Assembly: GCF_002283555.1 (NCBI RefSeq)
Contig: NZ_MVOI01000006.1
Span: forward strand, 700,040 to 764,039
Direction of reading: 5' to 3'
DNA: 64,000 nt
Source: Rubrivirga sp. SAORIC476
GTDB taxonomy: Bacteria; Bacteroidota; Rhodothermia; Rhodothermales; Rubricoccaceae
Shown in pieces: positions 50,993-59,683 of this stretch. The translations under genes and the position numbers were made by a program. Within the stretch, counting starts at the first letter, position 1; every line of letters starts with the position of its first letter. The notes under the pieces are model-generated. The model did no database searches, had not been told where the DNA came from, and worked only from the letters and a program-made list of their open reading frames with translations.

Positions 50993-51772
50993 CTACGGGC
51001 TCGGGCGGTCGTGCATCGCCTCCCACGCGAACTGCTCCTCGACGTCTGTGAAGAGCGAATCCCACAGCGCATACGATCCCGTGTCGGAGGGGTCCTCTTC
51101 TCTGAGTGCCGTGCTCCCGACGACCTGGAGGGACTCCGCGTAGAGGCCGTGATCATGCGCGGCGATCCAGTAGAGCGACGCGTTTCCCTTCCAGAGGTGG
51201 TGGGTCAGGTGGAGCCAGTCGCGCCGCTCGAACACGCCGGGCTCGGGCGCGGATGGCGCGTGGTAGCGGAGGACGCCGATGAGGTTGTCGCCCTCCTTGG
51301 AGCGTCGCGCCGCCAGCACGACGGCGGCTCCGAACGCCCCGTCGTCGAGCCGGAGGGACAGGCAGTCTCCGGCCGCATAGACCGCATCGCGGAGACGGCG
51401 CCCCTGGCGGGAGCGCGGCGCCTCGGCTGGAATGCGGATCCGGGCCAGAAACGCCTCCAGCGCCCGTTCGCGCGGTCGCAGGTGCGCCGGTCCCGCCTCG
51501 TGCCACCGGTCGAGACCGCGCCCGCTGGCGACGATGTCCTCGACCTCGGCGAGGACGGCCGGGTCGAGCGCGCCGCATTCCCACTGGGCCTGGGCCAACG
51601 CGAGCCAGAAGACGGGGCCCTCGTCCAGGTCGCTCCGCGGCTCAGCGTAGGTTCGGTGCAACGCGCGGGTGATGGCGGCGACCGTCTCGCCCGCGTCGTA
51701 GCGGGCGAGGAAGTCGCTGTGAACGTCCGCCGCCAAGTCGTCGGAGAGGATCTCGGGTCCCCAGGTGCCCAT
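50993..51772 (-). CDS. DUF4259-like protein
   Basis: 259 residues. The N terminus MGTWGPEILSDDLAADVHSD has the MGTWG..SDD pattern of DUF4259 proteins. The rest is helical and ends with a segment rich in aromatic and acidic residues (WLHLTHHLWKGNASLYWIAA, LYAESLQVVGST). No signal peptide. The family is uncharacterised; some members occur near polymorphic-toxin immunity genes, but no toxin is seen here. Convergent with the EEP gene. It lies downstream of DUF2262 and GH1 on the same strand. Confidence 0.6.
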   Translation of the reverse strand: MGTWGPEILSDDLAADVHSDFLARYDAGETVAAITRALHRTYAEPRSDLDEGPVFWLALAQAQWECGALDPAVLAEVEDIVASGRGLDRWHEAGPAHLRPRERALEAFLARIRIPAEAPRSRQGRRLRDAVYAAGDCLSLRLDDGAFGAAVVLAARRSKEGDNLIGVLRYHAPSAPEPGVFERRDWLHLTHHLWKGNASLYWIAAHDHGLYAESLQVVGSTALREEDPSDTGSYALWDSLFTDVEEQFAWEAMHDRPSP

Positions 51773-51836
51773 TCGTCTCGGAAGGGTGTTGTGGAACGCG
51801 GGGCAACGTAGCTATGGACTGGGGGGGCGGCCGATG

Positions 51837-52268
51837 TTACCCGGCGATGTCGGCCTCGTCCCACGTGCCGTCCGCCGCGCGGTCGACCAGGATGGCGTGG
51901 CCCCAAAACAGGTCGCCATCCTCGAACGAGAACGTCACCACGCCGTCGGGGGCGAGCCCGACCGACTCCAGGCGCAGCTTCGCCCGGAAGCTCTCGGCCG
52001 TCTCCGCCCCCTCGCCGTCGTCCTCGTCGAGCCACTCCTCGTTCTTGAGCGCCAGCAGGTCGGCGACGGCCTGCGCCTCGGCATCCTCGCGGAGCCGGTC
52101 GAGGTCGGCCACGACGGCCGCGAGGGCGTCGAAGGCGGGCGGCCCCTCGTCACACGACAGGGTGAGGGCGACGGGCAGGCCGCGCGACTCCGTCTGGCCC
52201 TGGTACCAATGGAGGTCGGGGTCGTAGGTCATCCGTCCCAGGACGGGGTGGTCGACGGGGGAGGTCAT
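51837..52268 (-). CDS. DUF2262 family protein
   Basis: 143 residues from the ATG at 52268 (an ATG at 52280 would add MPDA and overlap the GH1 gene). HPVLGRMTYDPDLHWYQGQT near the start and SFEDGDLFWGHAILVDRAAD near the end match DUF2262, a small cytoplasmic family of unknown function found in Bacteroidetes and Planctomycetes. It begins 4 nt after the GH1 stop, so it is probably co-transcribed with GH1, although a functional link is not evident. Confidence 0.7.
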   Translation of the reverse strand: MTSPVDHPVLGRMTYDPDLHWYQGQTESRGLPVALTLSCDEGPPAFDALAAVVADLDRLREDAEAQAVADLLALKNEEWLDEDDGEGAETAESFRAKLRLESVGLAPDGVVTFSFEDGDLFWGHAILVDRAADGTWDEADIAG

Positions 52269-52272
52269 GGCG

Positions 52273-53700
52273 TCAGGCATTCGAGGAGGCGGCTTCCTGC
52301 AGCGACGACGCCGTCTGGTGCGCCGACGCCACCACCGCCTCCGTCGTCGGGATGCGGGGCGCGTCCGCGAGGCAGGCGCCGTTTGAGTCGATCACCTCGC
52401 GGTAGAAGGCCGCGCTCTGCTTGGGCGTCCGCGCGAGCGTCTCGAAGTCCACGTGGACGAGGCCGAAGCGCTTCGTCGTGCCCTGGCTCCACTCGACGTT
52501 GTCCAGCAGCGACCACGCGAAGTAGCCCCGCACGTCCACGCCCGCTGCGATGGCGTCGCGGACCGCGAGCAGGTGGTCGTGCAGGTACGCGATCCGCATC
52601 GGGTCGGAGACCTCGCCGCCGACCACCTGCGGCGGGTCGTAGAACGACGCCCCGTTCTCGGTCACGTACTGCGGGATGTCGCCGTAGCGGTCGCGCACCC
52701 AGACCATCAGGTCGCGGAAGGCGGGTGCGTACACCTCCCAGCCCATCTCCGTGTACGGGTGCCGCGGCTGGCGGACGCGCCGGGCGCGCTCGGGCGCGTC
52801 GTCGGGGTCGTCCACGCACACGGCCCGCGTGTAGTAGTTGATGCCGAAGAAGTCCGTCTCGGTCCGGATCTCGTCCAGGTCGGCGTCCGCGAAGGTGGGC
52901 CACGAGGCGCCGAAGACCTCCGGCAGCTCCTCCGGGTAGCGGCCGTGGACGATGGGGTCCAGGAAAATGCGGTTCATGTAGGCGTCCGCCCGTGCCGTCG
53001 CCGCCACGTCCTCCGGTTTGTCGGTCGCTGCCACCTTCGGCTCCAGGTTGACCGCGATGCCGACGTTCCCGGCGCCCTCGGCGCGGAGCGCGGCCGTCGC
53101 GCGGGCGTGCGCCAGCAGGAGGTGGTGCGCCACCATGGCCCCCTCGGCGTGGACGCGGTGTCCCGGCGCGAGCCCGCCGCGCACGTAGCCGCCGTCCATC
53201 ACCACCCACGGCTCGTTGAGCGTGATCCAGCGGCTCACGCGGTCCCCGAGGCGGGCGTGGACGGCCCGCGCGTAGTCCGCCAGCCAGTCGGCGACGTCGC
53301 GGTTGAGCCAGCCGCCGCGGTCGTCGAGCGCGGCGGGGAGGTCCCAGTGGTAGAGCGTCAGCATCGGCTCGATGCCCGCCTCGGCGAGGCGGTCGACCAG
53401 GCGGTCGTAGAAGTCGAGGCCGGGCCCGTTGACGGCGCCCGTGCCGTCGGGCAGCACGCGGCCCCAGTTGACGCTGAAGCGGTACGCCTGTAGGCCGAGG
53501 CGCTGCATCAGCGCCACGTCCTCCGGCATCCGGTGGTAGTGGTCGCAGGCGACGTCGCCGGTCTCGCCGCCGACGGTGAGGCCGGGCGTGCGGGCGAACC
53601 GCTGCCAGATGCTCGGCCCGGCGCCGTCGGCCAGGGGCGAGCCCTCGATCTGGAACGCGGACGTGGCGGCGCCCCACAGGAAACCGTCGGGGAAGGACAT
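52273..53700 (-). CDS. GH1 beta-glucosidase
   Basis: 475-residue cytoplasmic GH1 enzyme (no signal peptide; start at MSFPDGFLWGAATSAFQIEG, the standard GH1 N terminus). Acid/base Glu in TLNEPW (about 160-165), nucleophile Glu in YVTENGA (about 343-349), glycone-site motifs LYHWDLP and WSLLDNVEWSQGTTKRFGL. It hydrolyses beta-glucosides or related disaccharides. Encoded next to the glucan locus but on the opposite strand, it could finish the disaccharides left by GH94. Divergent from the PPC-like gene. Confidence 0.94.
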   Translation of the reverse strand: MSFPDGFLWGAATSAFQIEGSPLADGAGPSIWQRFARTPGLTVGGETGDVACDHYHRMPEDVALMQRLGLQAYRFSVNWGRVLPDGTGAVNGPGLDFYDRLVDRLAEAGIEPMLTLYHWDLPAALDDRGGWLNRDVADWLADYARAVHARLGDRVSRWITLNEPWVVMDGGYVRGGLAPGHRVHAEGAMVAHHLLLAHARATAALRAEGAGNVGIAVNLEPKVAATDKPEDVAATARADAYMNRIFLDPIVHGRYPEELPEVFGASWPTFADADLDEIRTETDFFGINYYTRAVCVDDPDDAPERARRVRQPRHPYTEMGWEVYAPAFRDLMVWVRDRYGDIPQYVTENGASFYDPPQVVGGEVSDPMRIAYLHDHLLAVRDAIAAGVDVRGYFAWSLLDNVEWSQGTTKRFGLVHVDFETLARTPKQSAAFYREVIDSNGACLADAPRIPTTEAVVASAHQTASSLQEAASSNA

Positions 53701-53856
53701 GCGCAGGGAGGAAGGGGAGGGAGACGTACCCGCCTGGGCCGCGCGGGTGCCCGGCGAGGGGTGGGAAGGGGAGACGGGGGCGCCCACAGACGGCCGACCG
53801 CCGGTGCCGCGTTCCGGGTCTCCCCAGAGAGCCCCGCGACGCCCTGGCGCGTCGGC

Positions 53857-53864
53857 TATCTTTG
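53857..53864 (+). promoter_or_regulatory. Bacteroidota-type -7 box
   Basis: TATCTTTG matches TAnnTTTG exactly, 32 nt before the GTG start at 53897. No TTTG is found 19 nt upstream, so the -33 element is weak or absent. Confidence 0.45.
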
Positions 53865-53896
53865 CCGCTCCCACCGTCCCGGGCTGACGTCCCCCC

Positions 53897-55705
53897 GTGC
53901 CCCCTCCCGAGACAACAACCGACTCCGCGCCGGACGCCACCCCGGACGCCACCCCCGAGGCCGCTGAGGCTCTGGAGACGACCGACCCGCCCGCCGAGGG
54001 CGAGGCGGTGGAGGAGCCCTCCCTGCGCGCCCATCTCGTGGAGCTGTGGCACCGGGTCCCGTTCGCCGTCCGCTGGGGGGCCGTCGGGGCGGTCGCGCTG
54101 CTGCTGGCGCTCGCCGTCGTGCCGCCCGTCCTCGACGCCGCCGAGGGGCCGACCGACGAGGAGCGCCTCGCCGAGGCCGCCCGCGAGCGCGCCATGTGGG
54201 CCGCTGCGCTCCGCATGGACCCGGCCGAACTGGACACCGCCATCGTCGCCAACGCGCTCGGGCCTGGCGACGCCGAGCGCGCCGACGACCGCTACGCGGA
54301 CTACTACGTCCACGAGGCCGACAGCGTGGCCTTCTCCGTTCTCGTCACGTCGAGCGACTTCGCGCCCGACCTCGCGGTGCGCCTGCCGGACGGGCGCGAG
54401 CTGGCGGCCTCGGACCTGCTCCAGACCGACACGCGCGCCGAGATCGACGGCCTCCAGGGGCCGGGCCGCTTCGAGGTCGTCGTCACGTCGCGCGACCCGC
54501 GCGCGCGCGGCGCCTACGAGCTGGCCGTGCTCCCCGCCCGCCCCGCCGACTCGCTCTACGTCGACGACGAGGCCCGCCTCGACACGCTCGGCGGCGGGGC
54601 CCGTCGCGCAGGCCGCTTCGAGCGGATGTATGGCCTCGCCACGGACACCGACCTGCCCATCGTCATCCGCGTGGTGTCGTCCGCGTTCCGTCCGCGGATC
54701 CAGTTGATCGGGCCGAACGGGCAGGTCCGCGACGCGTCGTGGTCGCTGGAGACCTCGGCCCAGGGCGACAGCCTCTTCGGCGCCGTGGCGCGCTACATGC
54801 CCGGCTGGGAGGCGCCGTACCGCCTGCTGGTCAGCTCGGAGACGCCCGGCGCGCGGGGCGCCTTCGCGCTCGACGCCCGCAGCGTCCCCATCCGCGACCT
54901 CGCCGTCAACTCGTCGGGCATCCGGCGGACGCTCGGCGACGAGAGCTGGCTCCAGGACGGCCACTACCTCGACACCTACCGCATCCGCATTCCCGAGGAC
55001 CGCAAGACGACCGTCCGCGTCACGTCCGACGCGTTCCCGCCCGCGTTCCGACTCTGGCGCATCGAGCGGCAGGCCCGCGCCGAGGTGGCCGAGGCGCTCA
55101 ACGCCGCCGGGGCCAACGCCGCCCAGTACGAGGGCACGCTGGACGCCGGCGAGTACTACGTCGAGGTGACCTCCGGCGGACGGGCCGAGGATGACGATCC
55201 GCCGGAGATCCCGCTCGGCGGGGAGTACGGGCTCGTCGTCCGTGCGGAGTCGCTGGAGCCGGCACCCGCCCCGCCCCATGCCGACGACGGCGAGGACCCG
55301 AAGCCGTCGGGCTCGAAGGTCTTCTCCACCGAAGTCCGCCGGACCGGTCAGAGCGGCGGCAGCAGCTTCGAGGTGGGCGTGACCAACGTGGCGATCTCGT
55401 ACCCCGGCAGCTCGCGCACGCGGGTCCAGCTCAGCGTCACCGTCCGCTCCATCGACTACACGGGCAACTGGGCGCCGTGGGCGAGCTTCGCCGGCCAGGC
55501 CTACGTCGTGGACGACCGGGGCCGCCGCTACACGGTGTCGCAGAACGAGAGCAGCAGCCCCTCCGGCTCGTCCGCCGAGCCGGGGACGGCGCGCCGCGGC
55601 GTGGTCGTGTTCTACCATCCGAAGGCCGTCGGCGGTCTGGAGCGCCTCGTGCTGGTGGCGTCCGTTGGTGACGAGTCGGTTACGCTTCCGATTCCGGTGC
55701 CGTAG
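53897..55705 (+). CDS. Membrane-anchored protein with PPC-like repeats
   Basis: 602 residues, GTG start. A 50-residue acidic/Pro/Thr-rich cytoplasmic head, one membrane helix (about 58-80, VRWGAVGAVALLLALAVVPP), then three repeated PPC-like beta-sandwiches (about 125-215, 220-330, 340-455), each with an SVLVTSSDFAPDLAVRLPDG-like or VRVTSDAFPPAFRLW motif. The C-terminal domain (about 475-602; VAISYPGSSRTRVQLSVTVR) resembles DUF4352-type beta folds. No catalytic motif. Perhaps an envelope sensor or scaffold; function unknown. Confidence 0.7.
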   Translation: MPPPETTTDSAPDATPDATPEAAEALETTDPPAEGEAVEEPSLRAHLVELWHRVPFAVRWGAVGAVALLLALAVVPPVLDAAEGPTDEERLAEAARERAMWAAALRMDPAELDTAIVANALGPGDAERADDRYADYYVHEADSVAFSVLVTSSDFAPDLAVRLPDGRELAASDLLQTDTRAEIDGLQGPGRFEVVVTSRDPRARGAYELAVLPARPADSLYVDDEARLDTLGGGARRAGRFERMYGLATDTDLPIVIRVVSSAFRPRIQLIGPNGQVRDASWSLETSAQGDSLFGAVARYMPGWEAPYRLLVSSETPGARGAFALDARSVPIRDLAVNSSGIRRTLGDESWLQDGHYLDTYRIRIPEDRKTTVRVTSDAFPPAFRLWRIERQARAEVAEALNAAGANAAQYEGTLDAGEYYVEVTSGGRAEDDDPPEIPLGGEYGLVVRAESLEPAPAPPHADDGEDPKPSGSKVFSTEVRRTGQSGGSSFEVGVTNVAISYPGSSRTRVQLSVTVRSIDYTGNWAPWASFAGQAYVVDDRGRRYTVSQNESSSPSGSSAEPGTARRGVVVFYHPKAVGGLERLVLVASVGDESVTLPIPVP

Positions 55706-55782
55706 CGGGTACTACGCTCGCGAGGGGGAGGGGACGGGTAGAGGGAAATCCGGTGGCACCCGGTGCCCGAGGTGGACATCTT

Positions 55783-55845
55783 CTCAGTCCTCAGTCCTCA
55801 GTCCTCAGTCCTCAGTCCTCAGTCCTCAGTCCTCAATCCTCAGTC
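55783..55845 (+). repeat. Nine-unit heptamer tandem array upstream of the SDR gene
   Basis: Nine head-to-tail copies of CTCAGTC (63 bp; the eighth reads CTCAATC), ending 3 bp before the SDR ATG. All three plus-strand frames are open through the array. Slippage by one unit would shift any upstream start by one frame and change leader length by 7 nt. Confidence 0.9.
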
Positions 55846-55848
55846 TCC

Positions 55849-56547
55849 ATGTCCCTCGTTCTCGTCACCGGTGCCTCCCGTGGGATCGGCGCGGCCGTCG
55901 CCGAGGCGTTCGCGGCGCGCGGCGACCGCCTCGCCCTCGTCGCCCGTGATGCCGACGCGCTGGCCGAGGTCGCCCGCCGCTGTGCCGAGGCGGGCGGGGA
56001 CGCGCGGGTGTTCGTGTGCGACGTGACCGACGGCGCGGCCGTCGACGCGCTGGCCGCCTCGGTGCGCGACTGGGCCGGGACGCCGGACGTGGTGGTCAAC
56101 AACGCCGGGCTGTTCGAACCCGGCGGGATCCTGGAGACCTCGCCGGAGGCCTTCCGGCGACAGATGGAGGTCAACGTCGTCAGCGCCTTCCTCGTGACGC
56201 GTGCCTTCCTCGCCGCGATGCGGGCGCGCGGCTCCGGGCGCATCCTGATGATGGGCTCCGTCGCGTCGATCCGCGGCTACCCCGGCGGCGCGGCGTACGG
56301 CGCGGCCAAACACGCGCTGCTCGGGCTGGCCCGGTCGGTCCGCCAGGAGATGCTGGGCACCGGCGTCTCGGTGACGACCCTCCTACCCGGCGCCACGCGC
56401 ACCGGCTCCTGGGACGGCACCGATTTGCCCGACGACCGCTTCATGCCGCCCGAGGACATCGCACGCGTCGCGGTCGAGGTCGCGACGCTGTCCGGGCGGA
56501 CGGTCGTCGAGGAGGTCCTGCTCCGGCCGGACGCGGGGGACATCTAG
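55849..56547 (+). CDS. Short-chain dehydrogenase/reductase
   Basis: 232-residue classical SDR. Cofactor motif TGASRGIG (7-14), NNAG at about 84-87, and catalytic Ser/Tyr/Lys in MMGSVASI and YGAAK (about 148-152). Arg/Asp pattern after strand 2 (VARDADAL) suits NADP(H). It oxidises or reduces a small alcohol or ketone; the substrate is unknown. Start taken as the ATG directly after the heptamer array; an in-frame upstream ATG at 55753 would translate the array into a 32-residue low-complexity leader. Followed by a small GNAT gene. Confidence 0.9.
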   Translation: MSLVLVTGASRGIGAAVAEAFAARGDRLALVARDADALAEVARRCAEAGGDARVFVCDVTDGAAVDALAASVRDWAGTPDVVVNNAGLFEPGGILETSPEAFRRQMEVNVVSAFLVTRAFLAAMRARGSGRILMMGSVASIRGYPGGAAYGAAKHALLGLARSVRQEMLGTGVSVTTLLPGATRTGSWDGTDLPDDRFMPPEDIARVAVEVATLSGRTVVEEVLLRPDAGDI

Positions 56548-56638
56548 GGCGCTCGCGGGAGACAGGGAACGGGTGAATGGCGAGCATCGTCGCCGATGGA
56601 TTCGTAGCCCCTCGGCCCTGGCCCCCTCTCCTCGACTC

Positions 56639-56914
56639 ATGCCTGACGTCCATCACGACCCCGACCACCACCTGTTCTCCGCCGACGTGGACGGCGGCAC
56701 CGCTCAACTGGAGTACCGCCAGAAGGACGATGTGATCGCCTTCGTCCACACGTTCGTGCCGGAGCCGTCGCGCGGGCAGGACGTCGGCGAGGCGCTGGTG
56801 GAGGCCGGGCTGGCTTTCGCCCGCGAGAACGACCTGAGCGTAATTCCGCAGTGTCCGTTCGTCCGGCACTACGTCGAGACGCACCCCGAGACGCAGGATC
56901 TGATCCAAGGCTGA
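56639..56914 (+). CDS. Small GNAT-type N-acetyltransferase (YjdJ-like)
   Basis: 91 residues. The single-domain YjdJ-like acetyltransferase pattern is clear: YRQKDDVIAFVHTFVPEPSR, then the acetyl-CoA loop SRGQDVGEALVEAGLAFARE and VIPQCPFVRHYVETHPETQD. The loop reads RGQDVG where most relatives have RGQGIG. It probably acetylates an amine on a small molecule or protein. Lies 91 nt after the SDR gene. The hairpin after it separates it from a convergent gene. Confidence 0.82.
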   Translation: MPDVHHDPDHHLFSADVDGGTAQLEYRQKDDVIAFVHTFVPEPSRGQDVGEALVEAGLAFARENDLSVIPQCPFVRHYVETHPETQDLIQG

Positions 56915-56940
56915 CGCCCGCCTCGCTGCCGAGGCGGGCG
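56915..56940. terminator. Bidirectional hairpin terminator (palindrome copy 8)
   Basis: CGCCCGCCTCG (56915-56925), loop CTGC, CGAGGCGGGCG (56930-56940): perfect 11-bp stem exactly filling the gap between the convergent GNAT and Arg/Asp-repeat genes. The clearest evidence that the dispersed palindrome works at gene ends. Confidence 0.7.
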
Positions 56941-56947
56941 GTCAGGG

Positions 56948-57268
56948 TTACGAGCAGCCCACGGGGCCGCGCCGCGCGTCGCGGACGTCCTCACGTCGGT
57001 CGCGCCGGTCCTCGGCGCGGTCGCGGACATCCTCACGCCGGTCGCGGCGGTCTTCGAGCCGGTCGAGCACGCCCCCTCGGTAGCGCGCGTCGCGGACGTC
57101 CTCGCGCCGGTCGCGGCGGTCTTCGGCGCGGTCGCGGACATCTTCGCGGCGGTCGCGGACCTGCTCGGCGCAATCCGCGAGGACGCGGGCGGCGCGGGTG
57201 GGGGCACGCTGCGCGGAGGCGGGCAGCGCGACGAGAACGAGGAGCAGGGCGGGGAGGAGGAGGCGCAT
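56948..57268 (-). CDS. Secreted Arg/Asp-repeat protein
   Basis: 106 residues, signal peptide (MRLLLPALLLVLVALPASAQ). The mature part is almost only R, D, E, V and A in a near-regular alternation; the block RREDVRDRAEDRRDRREDV occurs twice, about 34 residues apart, with a short YRGGVLDRLED linker. It should form a long charged single helix. Ends in a Cys-containing tail (GPVGCS), with another Cys near residue 33. Function unknown; similar charged repeats occur in small envelope proteins of Bacteroidota. Downstream of the CocE-like gene on the same strand. Confidence 0.7.
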   Translation of the reverse strand: MRLLLPALLLVLVALPASAQRAPTRAARVLADCAEQVRDRREDVRDRAEDRRDRREDVRDARYRGGVLDRLEDRRDRREDVRDRAEDRRDRREDVRDARRGPVGCS

Positions 57269-57372
57269 GGCCGGAGTCAGTTGGTGAGCCTCCAAGAGAC
57301 GACGCCCCCTGTCGCGCCCGATCACGGCGCGTCGTCGGCTCTGCGTCCGATCCGTGGCGGATGTGTGTCGGC

Positions 57373-57394
57373 CGCCTCGGTGCCGAGGCGGGCC
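57373..57394. repeat. Dispersed palindrome, copy 9
   Basis: CGCCTCGGTGCCGAGGCGGGCC, containing the palindrome CGCCTCGG..CCGAGGCG. It lies between the CocE-like stop and the Arg/Asp-repeat gene, 20 nt past the stop. Confidence 0.55.
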
Positions 57395-57413
57395 GTATCG
57401 CGTGCGTCGGTCC

Positions 57414-59255
57414 TTACTCCAGCACGCGGACGGACAGGTGCGACGGGTGCTCCGGCGACACAAACACGCGGTGCGTCGCGGCCTGGAAGTCCTCCTCGGT
57501 GGCCTCGTGGATGGGCATGAACCGCTGCGGGTTGCGGTCCACCATCGGGAACCACGTGCTCTGGATCTGGACCATCATCCGGTGGCCGCGGCGGAACGTG
57601 TGGGCCACGTCCTGCATGTCGAACGTCACCTCGGTCACCTCGCCGGGCACGAACGGGACCGGGGCTGAGAAGTCCTCCCGGAACTTGCCCCGCATCACCT
57701 CGCCGCGAACGAGCTGCTGGAAGTGGCCCATCGGGACCGAGCAGTCGCCGTCGGGCAACTCGCACGCGGCGTCGCCGGGGTACACGTCGATCAGCTTGAC
57801 GATGAAGTCGGCATCGGTGCCGGTGACGGTCACGAACAGCGTTGCGCCGAGGTCGCCGGTCAGCGTCACGTCCTCCTCCAGCACGGGCGATTCGAACACG
57901 AGCACGTCCGGGCGGGTGCTCGCGAAGCGCTGGTCTTGCGTCACGTAGCGGTCGTCCCGGCGGACGACGATCTGGGGCGTGTGGGGGACGGGCTTGAAGG
58001 GGTCCGAGACGTACTCCGCGAACAGGCCCGCCTCGGTGGGGGCGTCGGAGCCCAGCCCGCCGCCGGGCTGGAGGTAGAGGCTCTGCTCGCGCGAGGCGCG
58101 GGGCGGCCACGCGTCGAAGAAGCGCCACTGGTCGGCCCCGGTGACGAAGACGGACGCCTCGTGGAGGTCGGGGTCGCCGTCGCCCTTGAGGTGGGCGTCG
58201 AAGAAGCGGGCCTCCAGGTTCTCGCGGTAGAAGACGGAGGTGTTCTGGCCGAACCAGAGGTCGCCGTAGCGGTCGCCGTCGCCGCGCGCCCAGCCGCCGT
58301 GCCACCACGGCCCCATCACGAGGTAGGACTCGGCGTCGGTCTCGTCCTGGATCGTGTGGTAGGTCTTGAGCGGGCCGTAGAGGTCCTGCGCGTCGAACCA
58401 GCCGCCGGTGACGAGCACGGCCGGGCGGACATCACGGAGGTGGGGCAGCGGCGTCCGCGCCTGCCAGTAGGCGTCGTAGGTGTCGTGCGTCAGGATCTCC
58501 TGCCAGAGGTCGTTGGTGCCGCCGAAGAAGCGGTCGTTCACCTCGCCCAGCGGCCCCAGGTCCTGGTACCAGCGGACGCCGTCGGGCGTGCCGTAGTCGC
58601 TGTAGCTGGGCTCGCGCTCGGTCGTCGGCTCGGGGCGCGGGACGCCGTACGACGAGACGAAGCTGAAGGTCGCCTGGAGCTGGAAGGCGCCGTTGTGTCG
58701 GCGGTCGTCGCCCAGGAACCAGTCGGTCACGGGCGCCTGCGGCGAGACGGCCTTGACGGCCGGGTGTGCGTCGATGAGCGCGTGCGTGGCGTAGAAGCCG
58801 GGCGCCGAGATCCCCCAGACGCCCACGCTCCCGTTGTTGGGGGTGTTCGCCAGCAGCCACGCGACCGTGTCGTAGGCGTCGGAGCTCTCGTCGATGTCGC
58901 GCGGCCCCTTGTCCGGGTTGTGGGGACGGACGGCGACGAACTCGCCCTCGGACATCAGCTTGCCGCGCACGTCCTGGTACACGACGATGTAGCCGTCGCG
59001 CATGAGCCGGTCCGACGGGCCCAGGCTGGACCGGTAGGCGTCCGCGCCGTACGGCCCGACGCCGTAGGGCGTCCGCTGGAGCAGGATCGGGTGCGGGCCG
59101 GGCGCCTTCGGGACGTAGATGGACGTGAACAGGCGGACGCCGTCGCGCATCGGCACCATCGCCTCGGTCTTGTCGTAGTGCTGGCGGACCCAGTCGGCCT
59201 GGGCGTCGGCGGGGGCGGCCATGAGGAGGAGGGCGAGGAGCGGAGCGAGGCGCAT
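57414..59255 (-). CDS. CocE/NonD (S15) family alpha/beta hydrolase
   Basis: 613 residues, signal peptide (MRLAPLLALLLMAAPADAQ). Peptidase S15 N-domain: AMVPMRDGVRLFTSIYVPK, TPYGVGPYG, YQDVRGKLMSEGEF, nucleophile Ser in VGVWGISAPGFYATHALID (about 150; the usual GxSYxG Tyr is Ala here), Asp in TGGWFDAQDLYG and His in GPWWHGGWARGD. A C-terminal galactose-binding-like jelly roll follows (about 430-613, TGDLGATLFVTVTGTDADF). Family members are acyl hydrolases, from cocaine esterase to X-Pro dipeptidyl-peptidase. Substrate unknown. Confidence 0.9.
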   Translation of the reverse strand: MRLAPLLALLLMAAPADAQADWVRQHYDKTEAMVPMRDGVRLFTSIYVPKAPGPHPILLQRTPYGVGPYGADAYRSSLGPSDRLMRDGYIVVYQDVRGKLMSEGEFVAVRPHNPDKGPRDIDESSDAYDTVAWLLANTPNNGSVGVWGISAPGFYATHALIDAHPAVKAVSPQAPVTDWFLGDDRRHNGAFQLQATFSFVSSYGVPRPEPTTEREPSYSDYGTPDGVRWYQDLGPLGEVNDRFFGGTNDLWQEILTHDTYDAYWQARTPLPHLRDVRPAVLVTGGWFDAQDLYGPLKTYHTIQDETDAESYLVMGPWWHGGWARGDGDRYGDLWFGQNTSVFYRENLEARFFDAHLKGDGDPDLHEASVFVTGADQWRFFDAWPPRASREQSLYLQPGGGLGSDAPTEAGLFAEYVSDPFKPVPHTPQIVVRRDDRYVTQDQRFASTRPDVLVFESPVLEEDVTLTGDLGATLFVTVTGTDADFIVKLIDVYPGDAACELPDGDCSVPMGHFQQLVRGEVMRGKFREDFSAPVPFVPGEVTEVTFDMQDVAHTFRRGHRMMVQIQSTWFPMVDRNPQRFMPIHEATEEDFQAATHRVFVSPEHPSHLSVRVLE

Positions 59256-59300
59256 CGGGTGGCGTCGGGAGGGACCGCAAGGTAGAGGCGCCTCCCGTCG

Positions 59301-59330
59301 GCCGGCCCCGCCTCGGGCAGTCGGCGGGCG
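59301..59330 (+). repeat. Left arm of a perfect 30-bp inverted repeat
   Basis: Exact reverse complement of 59684-59713. The arms are 353 bp apart and enclose the 70-aa ORF. Begins GCCGGCCCCG and ends TCGGCGGGCG. Confidence 0.85.
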
Positions 59331-59443
59331 GAGTCGGGACCAGCAGGGAGGGACAGGGCGAGTCGGGACGGGCAGAGGCGGGGCGGGCGTGGAACGGAGC
59401 GCGGCGGGCGGTCGTCCGCGGCTCCCTTCTGCCGCCTGCTGCC

Positions 59444-59656
59444 ATGACCACCCGCACCCTGCACGACGCCGACGACACCGAGTGGACCTTCGCCGAGGCT
59501 CTCGTGGGCACCGACGCCGAGCGCGACGACGACGACACGGTGCCGGTCGTAGCGACCCCGAGCGGCAGCGCCCAGTCGGTTCGCCTGGAGCTGGCCCCGG
59601 ACTGGGCCTCGGCCGACGAGGCGGCGCTGCTCGCGGCCCTCGCCGACGCCCGCTGA
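59444..59656 (+). CDS. 70-residue acidic hypothetical protein
   Basis: ATG start. Sequence opens MTTRTLHDADDTEWTFAEAL and contains an Asp-rich run (ERDDDDTVP), a beta-like stretch (AQSVRLELAP) and a short C-terminal helix (DEAALLAALADAR). No signal peptide. No family recognised. It is enclosed by a perfect 30-bp inverted repeat and lies between the divergent CocE-like gene and rarA. Plausible cytoplasmic small protein. Confidence 0.5.
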   Translation: MTTRTLHDADDTEWTFAEALVGTDAERDDDDTVPVVATPSGSAQSVRLELAPDWASADEAALLAALADAR

Positions 59657-59683
59657 CGCCGTCCGGCGCGAAACGTCCGAGGG

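Noticed and set aside
55783-55845. Heptamer array as a CRISPR array
   Set aside because: Units are 7 bp, contiguous, without spacers, and there are no cas genes.
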